Part shown: positions 8,296 through 12,390 of the stretch, piece by piece
How the letters are laid out: each line of letters begins with the position of its first letter
Numbering within the stretch: the first letter of the stretch is position 1
Notes under the pieces: model-generated
Told to the model about the DNA's origin: nothing
Database searches by the model: none
The model's input: the letters and a program-made list of their open reading frames with translations, nothing else
Source of the DNA: Sphingomonadaceae bacterium
Lineage (GTDB): Bacteria > Pseudomonadota > Alphaproteobacteria > Sphingomonadales > Sphingomonadaceae
Assembly (NCBI GenBank): GCA_019454625.1
Contig: JACFNY010000032.1
Coordinates: 1-12,390, forward strand
Reading direction: 5' to 3'
DNA: 12,390 nt
Made by a program: the position numbers and the translations under genes

Positions 8296-9987
8296 TCAGC
8301 TTGCCAGTCGTGTCGCGTCGTAGCGGGCGCGCGCCTCGGCGACCAGTTCCTTTCTGGAAAGCTTGCCGATCATCGTCTTGGGCAGGGTTTCGCGGATCTC
8401 GACGGCGACGGCGCGCTCGTGCTTGCCGACGTGGGCGTTGAGATAATCGAGCAGCGCCTTCTCCGTCGCGTCGGCGCCCGGCTGCAACGTCACGAACGCC
8501 TTCGGCCGCTCGCCGAGATACGGGTCGGGCACGCCGATGACGATGGCTTCCTTGACCGCGTCGTTCTTGTAGAGCACGGCTTCGAGCTGGCTCGGGAACG
8601 CCTTGAAGCCGCCGACGACGATCATGTCCTTCAGCCGGTCGACGACGTAGACGTAGCCGTCCGCGTCGATGTAGCCGACATCGCCCGTGCGCAGCCGCCC
8701 GTCGATGAAGGCCTCCTTCGTGGCCTCGTCCTTCTTCCAGTAGCCGCGCATGATCTGCGGGCCCGCCACGGTGATCTCGCCCGGCTCGCCGTCCGGGGCG
8801 GGCTTCGACGGGTCCTCCTTGTCGACGATGACGATGCGCGTGCCGGGGATCGGCTGACCGATCGAGCCGGGCTTGCCGCCCGTCTCGTAGGGGTTCACCG
8901 AGACGACGCCGGAGCTTTCGGTGAGGCCGTAGCCCTCCACCACCTTCGCCTGCGTCTTCGCCTCGAACCGGGCCTTCAGCTCGGCGGGCATCGGCGCGCC
9001 GCCCGAGATGCAGGCGCGGATCGAGGTGAGATCGAACCTGGCGATCTTCGGGCTGTCGAGGAACGCCTGGTACATGGTCGGCACGCCCGGCAGCGCGGTG
9101 ATGCGGCGGCGCTGGATCGTCTCCAGCGCGAGGCCCAGCTCGAACTTCGGCAGCAGCACCATCTCGCCGCCGCGCAGCACGGTGCGGTTGAGGACGCAGG
9201 TGTTCGCGAACACGTGGAACAGCGGCAGCGCGCCGAGGATGCGGTCCTCGACGTCCGGCTCGGGGTCGATCGCCTGCACCTGCTGCGCGTTGATCGAGAG
9301 GTTGGCGTGGGTGAGGACGGCGCCCTTCGGCGTGCCCGTGGTGCCGCCGGTGTATTGCAGGAGCGCGATGTCGCCGTGGACGTCGATCTCGGGCGCGTCC
9401 TCCAGCCCGTCGTTCTCCAGCAGGCTCGGGAAGCGGATGTGCCGCAGGTCCGCCTTCACCTTCGAACGCTCGCGGCGTTTGAACATGCGGTAGAGCAGCG
9501 CCTTGCCGGCGGGCAGCACGTCCGCGAGCGAGCCGACGACGAGGCAGCGCAGGCGGGAGCTTTCCAGCACCTCCGCGATCGTCGGGTAAAGCTGCGCGAC
9601 GTCGAGGCAGACCATGATGTCCGTCTCGCTGTCCTCCACCTGGTGGCGAAGTTCGTCCGCCGTGTAGAGCGGCGAGAAGTTCACCGCCGTGCCGCCCGCC
9701 TTCATGATCGCATAGTAGGCGATCACGTACTGCGGGCAGTTCGGCAGGAAGAGCCCGACCTTGATGCCGCGCCGCACGCCGAGGATCTGGAAGCCCCGCG
9801 CGGCCTTGTCCACCGCCCCGGCGATCTCGGCATAGGTGTAGATGCGCCCGAGGAAGTCGATGCAGGCGGCGTCCGGCGTGCGCGCGGCGGCATCCTCGAT
9901 CAGCCTGTGCACGGGCATCGGCTCCAGCGCGAGGTCCCACGGCACGGGGTGTCCGTAGGTCTGCATCCAGTCCGCGCCACCCGGCAT
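8296..9987 (-). CDS. fadD: Long-chain fatty acid--CoA ligase (FadD-like, ANL superfamily)
   Basis: Adenylate-forming enzyme of 563 residues that activates a carboxylic acid with ATP and transfers it to CoA. Domains are complete. The large N-terminal domain holds the phosphate loop YTGGTTGTPKG at 212-222, the GYGLTES motif at 352-358, and TGD at 434-436. The small C-terminal domain follows the hinge around DRLKD (450-454) and contains GGFKAFPSQLE and the catalytic lysine at 542 in MIGKLSRKEL. This pattern and length match bacterial long-chain acyl-CoA ligases (usually 550-570), but chain length or aromatic specificity cannot be read. ATG at 9985-9987 is chosen because a good Shine-Dalgarno sequence precedes it; the frame stays open further upstream but there it overlaps the HAD gene in another frame. 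It sits 29 bases after the HAD gene and leads directly into the GST gene, so it is an operon member. Confidence 0.93.
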   Translation of the reverse strand: MPGGADWMQTYGHPVPWDLALEPMPVHRLIEDAAARTPDAACIDFLGRIYTYAEIAGAVDKAARGFQILGVRRGIKVGLFLPNCPQYVIAYYAIMKAGGTAVNFSPLYTADELRHQVEDSETDIMVCLDVAQLYPTIAEVLESSRLRCLVVGSLADVLPAGKALLYRMFKRRERSKVKADLRHIRFPSLLENDGLEDAPEIDVHGDIALLQYTGGTTGTPKGAVLTHANLSINAQQVQAIDPEPDVEDRILGALPLFHVFANTCVLNRTVLRGGEMVLLPKFELGLALETIQRRRITALPGVPTMYQAFLDSPKIARFDLTSIRACISGGAPMPAELKARFEAKTQAKVVEGYGLTESSGVVSVNPYETGGKPGSIGQPIPGTRIVIVDKEDPSKPAPDGEPGEITVAGPQIMRGYWKKDEATKEAFIDGRLRTGDVGYIDADGYVYVVDRLKDMIVVGGFKAFPSQLEAVLYKNDAVKEAIVIGVPDPYLGERPKAFVTLQPGADATEKALLDYLNAHVGKHERAVAVEIRETLPKTMIGKLSRKELVAEARARYDATRLAS

Positions 9988-9992
9988 CCGTC

Positions 9993-9998
9993 TCTCCC
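9993..9998 (-). promoter_or_regulatory. Ribosome-binding site of the acyl-CoA ligase gene
   Basis: GGGAGA on the minus strand lies 5 bases before the ATG at 9987. It selects this start over the open frame that continues upstream into the HAD gene. Confidence 0.7.
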
Positions 9999-10016
9999 GC
10001 AATGCGTTTCGCGCGA

Positions 10017-10703
10017 CTATAGCGCCCGTGTCTGAACTTTCGCTGAAAATCCCGGGAATTGGAGGCCGGTGAGCCGCGCGAGGTCGGCGAGCGCCTGAGC
10101 CTCGTCCGTCACCTTGATCGCCGCCATGCCCATCGCGGCGGCGGGCTTGCAGTTGATGCCGAGGTCGTCGAGGTACACGCACGCCTCCGGCGCCACGCCG
10201 AGCGCGTCGCACATCATGCGGTAGATGCGCGGATCGGGCTTGCGGACGCCGACCTTGGCGCTTTCGATGACATGCTCGAAGCGGGCGAGGATGTCCTCCA
10301 CCGCGCGCGCCTTTTCGGCGTCGGCGCTCATGCCCGCGCCGCGCCCGACCTTGGCGTTGTTGGTGATGCAGCCGATCCTGAGGCCCGCCGCCTTCAGCGT
10401 GTCGAGCGCCGCGACCATCGCCGGGCGGATGTCGCCCGCGAGCAGGCTGAGCACGTCGCGCCCCGCGATCCGGTGCCCGAGCGCCGCGGCTTCTTCGGCG
10501 AACAGCGCGTCGAAGGCATCGGCGTCGATCTCGCTGCGTTCGAGCCGCGCCCAGGCGTTGCCGTCCGGGTTCGCGGCGTTGACGCGCCGGATCGTGTCCT
10601 TCGGCAGGCCGCGCCCGGCCTCGTAGCGGTTGAACGCCTCGAACGGCGACGAGGTGATGACCCCACCGAAATCCCAGAGGACAGCCTTCACCTCAGGCCG
10701 CAC
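10017..10703 (-). CDS. HAD-superfamily hydrolase (subfamily IA, epoxide-hydrolase N-terminal / ACAD10-like)
   Basis: Cytoplasmic HAD protein of up to 228 residues, probably a phosphatase of unknown substrate. Motif I is WDFGGVI with nucleophile Asp11; the second Asp of the usual DxD is Gly13, as in the soluble epoxide hydrolase N-domain and ACAD10 branch. Motif II is the TNN at 114-116. Motif III lysine is Lys155 in VRKPDPRIY. Motif IV is YLDDLGINCKPA with Asp179 and Asp180. A helical cap occupies roughly residues 20-85. Start GTG 10703 overlaps the upstream MBL gene by 11 bases. A second GTG at 10691, one base after the MBL stop, would give a protein four residues shorter and is equally possible; neither has a clear ribosome site. 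The TAG stop is 29 bases before the ligase gene, in the same operon. Confidence 0.88.
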   Translation of the reverse strand: MRPEVKAVLWDFGGVITSSPFEAFNRYEAGRGLPKDTIRRVNAANPDGNAWARLERSEIDADAFDALFAEEAAALGHRIAGRDVLSLLAGDIRPAMVAALDTLKAAGLRIGCITNNAKVGRGAGMSADAEKARAVEDILARFEHVIESAKVGVRKPDPRIYRMMCDALGVAPEACVYLDDLGINCKPAAAMGMAAIKVTDEAQALADLARLTGLQFPGFSAKVQTRAL

Positions 10704-11811
10704 GATACCAGTCCACGCCGTCCGTCCGCGTGCGCGCGGCCCGGCCGCGCCGCTCGAGGTAATGCAGGTGCGCCAGCGTCTCGCCCGTCGCCATCATGAT
10801 CTCGTCGTCGCCGATCGGGCGGCGGAACAGCACCTCGAAGCAGTCGTATGCGCGCTTCGGGACAGCGACGAACGCCTCCAGCGCGTCGAGCTTGCGGTGA
10901 TGATCGGCCTCCAGCTGGTTGAGGCGCGCGTGCAGCCCCCGGAACGGCTCGTTGTGCGCGGGCAGCACGTAGAGATCGTGGTCGAGCGCGCGCAGCTTCT
11001 CGATGCTGGCGAGCCAGTCGCCGAGCGGATCGGCCTCGGGCTCGGTCGGATAGACCGAGACGTTGGAGGTGATGCGCGGCAGCACCTGGTCGCCCGCCAG
11101 CATCAGCCCGTCGTCGTCGGTGACGAGGCAGGCGTGCTCGGGCGTGTGGCCGCGCCCGACGACCACCCGCCACGCCCGGCCGCCGATGCGCAGCACGTCG
11201 CCCTCGGCAAGGCGCAGGAAGCTCGGGGGCAGGCGCGACACCGCGCTCGCGAAGCGGCCCCAGCCGCGCGTGCGCAGCGCCTCCAGCGACGCCTCCGACC
11301 AGCCCGCCGCGCGGTAGAAATCCAGCACCTGCTCCGGCGGCGCTTCCGCGACGTCGAGCGCCAGCATCCGCGCCATCAGATATTCGGTGCGCGCCATCAC
11401 CAGCGGCGCGCCGGTCTTGTAGGTGAGCCAGCCGGCGAGCCCGAGATGGTCGGGATGATAGTGCGTGACGATGACGCGGCGGACCGGCCTGCCCGCAAGC
11501 GGCCCGGCGAGCAGGTCGCGCCACACCGCCTTGCCGTCCGCGGTGTTGAGCCCCGTGTCGACGATCGCCCAGCCGTCCCCGTCGTCCAGCACCCAGAGGT
11601 TGATGTGGTCGAGGCTCATCGGCAGCGGCATCCGCAGCCAGAACACGCCCGGCGCGACCTCGTGCAGCTTGCCCGCGGGCGGCACCCAGCGGCCGAGCGG
11701 ATAGAACAGCCCGCGCCGCTCCTCGCCCTCGTCGGGCGGGAACGCGTGGTCCGCGAGCGATGCGTCGCCGATGGAGCCGGCAGCGGTGCCGCCTGTGGTG
11801 CCTGTCGTCAT
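10693..11811 (-). CDS. MBL-fold metallo-hydrolase
   Basis: Metallo-beta-lactamase-fold hydrolase of 372 residues. The metal-binding set is complete: THYHPDH at 116-122 (His117, His119, Asp121, His122), the third His at 222 in GHTPEHA, the bridging Asp at 241 in AGDQ, and the last His at 286 in LPAHNEP. After the core, a helical C-terminal region of about 80 residues from 295 on (with LNQLEADHHRKLDALEAF) resembles the winged-helix-like tail of LACTB2-type MBL proteins. The first 35 residues are low-complexity (Thr/Gly/Ala) and probably disordered. The ATG lies 51 bases after the trcR stop; its ribosome site is weak. It appears to open a run of five close genes ending with the EVE gene. Possible roles include thioesterase, lactonase or ribonuclease; sequence does not decide. 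Confidence 0.9.
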   Translation of the reverse strand: MTTGTTGGTAAGSIGDASLADHAFPPDEGEERRGLFYPLGRWVPPAGKLHEVAPGVFWLRMPLPMSLDHINLWVLDDGDGWAIVDTGLNTADGKAVWRDLLAGPLAGRPVRRVIVTHYHPDHLGLAGWLTYKTGAPLVMARTEYLMARMLALDVAEAPPEQVLDFYRAAGWSEASLEALRTRGWGRFASAVSRLPPSFLRLAEGDVLRIGGRAWRVVVGRGHTPEHACLVTDDDGLMLAGDQVLPRITSNVSVYPTEPEADPLGDWLASIEKLRALDHDLYVLPAHNEPFRGLHARLNQLEADHHRKLDALEAFVAVPKRAYDCFEVLFRRPIGDDEIMMATGETLAHLHYLERRGRAARTRTDGVDWYRAA

Positions 11812-11862
11812 GACCGCACCGGCTTAGGCCCCGCGGCACGCCGCATCGACCTCACGGAAACG

Positions 11863-12390
11863 TCAGTCCTGATCGGCTTCGTCCAGCGCGTCCTGCGCGG
11901 CGCGGGCGGCCTCGGCGCGCTCCTTGCGGAGCTCTTCCAGAAGCTCGTCGCGATCATGATCGAAGGTCACGTCGACGCGCTCGATGCCCGCCTTCTTCGC
12001 GGCGAGCGCGACGAGCGCATCGAGTTCGCGCTGCGAGCAGAGGCCGAGCGTCACCGGGTCCTTCGGCGTGATGTTCTGGATGTTCCAGTGCGTCTTGTCG
12101 CGGATCGCCGAGATCGTCGTCTTGGTCGTGCCGATGATGCGCGAGATCTGCGCGTCGGTGATCTCCGGATGGTTGCGGACGATCCACGCGATGCCGTCCG
12201 GCTTGTCCTGCCGCTTCGACACGGGCGTATAGCGCGGCCCCTTGGTGCGGCGCTGCTGCTCCGGCCCCTTCTGGAGGACGAGGCGGTGGGCGGGGTCGGC
12301 CTGCCCCTTGTCGAGCTCGGCCTGCGTCAGGTCGCCGGCGCGCACGGGATCGCGCGGGATGTGCCGCGCGGACGCCGTCTCGTCGGCGAT
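11863..12390 (-). CDS. trcR: Cell-cycle transcriptional regulator TrcR (DUF1013 family), 5'-truncated by window edge
   Basis: DNA-binding regulator of the DUF1013/TrcR family, conserved in Alphaproteobacteria. The frame is open to base 12390 and gives 175 visible residues. The GTG at 12345 is internal, because upstream codons (IADETASARHIPRDP) match the family. About 40-50 N-terminal residues are missing. The conserved core is plain: GDLTQAELDKG, then KGPRYTPVSKRQDKPD, then a helix-turn-helix-like stretch WIVRNHPEITDAQISRIIG and TTKTTISAIRDKTHWN, and KDPVTLGLCSQREL. The C-terminus is a highly charged helix (ELLEELRKERAEAARAAQ) ending in an acidic tail, possibly a coiled coil. It lies 51 bases upstream of the MBL gene on the same strand, so read-through into the five-gene run is possible. 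Its identity supports an alphaproteobacterial host. The family's target genes are not visible here. Confidence 0.92.
   Translation of the reverse strand: MADETASARHIPRDPVRAGDLTQAELDKGQADPAHRLVLQKGPEQQRRTKGPRYTPVSKRQDKPDGIAWIVRNHPEITDAQISRIIGTTKTTISAIRDKTHWNIQNITPKDPVTLGLCSQRELDALVALAAKKAGIERVDVTFDHDRDELLEELRKERAEAARAAQDALDEADQD

Noticed and set aside
10016..10021. TATAGT box on the minus strand just before the acyl-CoA ligase gene, as an internal promoter
   Set aside because: The -10 match is good but no TTG-like -35 lies 16-18 bases upstream, and it overlaps the HAD stop codon. An internal promoter remains possible but is not supported.
8287..10035. 582-codon plus-strand frame opposite the acyl-CoA ligase
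   Set aside because: Composition typical of antisense shadows (Arg, Val, Asp, His); the ligase on the minus strand has every ANL motif intact.
7239..11811. EVE, MBL and HAD genes as part of an anti-phage system
   Set aside because: The neighbours are an acyl-CoA ligase and a zeta GST with complete catalytic motifs, and no nuclease, methylase, nucleotide cyclase or toxin-like gene is present. A metabolic operon explains them better.
11833..11844. GCGGC/GCCGC hairpin between trcR and the MBL gene as a terminator
   Set aside because: The stem is only 5 bp with a 2-base loop and no T-run follows; too weak to call.

Overview
The window looks like chromosomal DNA of a high-GC alphaproteobacterium, most likely a sphingomonad-type lineage (inference). 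Three things point there: a TrcR/DUF1013 cell-cycle regulator gene at the right edge, a family largely confined to Alphaproteobacteria; the very GC-rich codon use; and a composite palindromic repeat built on CTCTCCCGC/GCGGGAGAG arms, of a kind common in such genomes. I see no integrase, transposase, CRISPR array, tRNA or rRNA. Gene density is very high and no gene-free stretch exceeds about 140 bases.

Layout. (1) 1-1900, + strand: the 3' four-fifths of a molybdenum hydroxylase large subunit (xanthine dehydrogenase/CoxL superfamily, not a true CO dehydrogenase). (2) 1962-3626, + strand: an MFS_3-type exporter carrying a C-terminal soluble alpha/beta domain. (3) 3623-5559, - strand: a two-gene operon of a PLP-dependent low-specificity threonine aldolase and a DMT/EamA permease, coupled by a GTGA start/stop overlap; the permease stop codon overlaps the MFS stop codon tail to tail. 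(4) 5654-7099, + strand, divergent from the aldolase: an exported M20 metallo-amidohydrolase of the AbgB type. (5) 7108-7235: a two-unit inverted palindromic repeat between convergent genes. (6) 7239-11811, - strand: a compact five-gene run read as MBL-fold hydrolase, HAD phosphatase-like protein, long-chain acyl-CoA ligase, zeta-class GST (maleylacetoacetate isomerase) and EVE-domain protein. (7) 11863 to the right edge, - strand: trcR, lacking its 5' end.

How they fit. The five-gene run suggests activation and processing of a carboxylic or aromatic acid: the ligase makes an acyl-CoA or acyl-adenylate, the GST isomerises a cis-enoyl diacid, and the MBL and HAD proteins are hydrolases of unknown substrate. 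The aldolase/permease pair suggests handling of beta-hydroxy amino acids. The exported amidohydrolase would free amino acids or aromatic amines in the periplasm. These pathway links are inferences from gene order.

No clearly new multi-gene defence or mobile system is visible. The features most worth a second look are the symmetrical repeat at 7108-7235, the aldolase-EamA coupled pair, and the MBL-HAD-FadD-GST-EVE operon.
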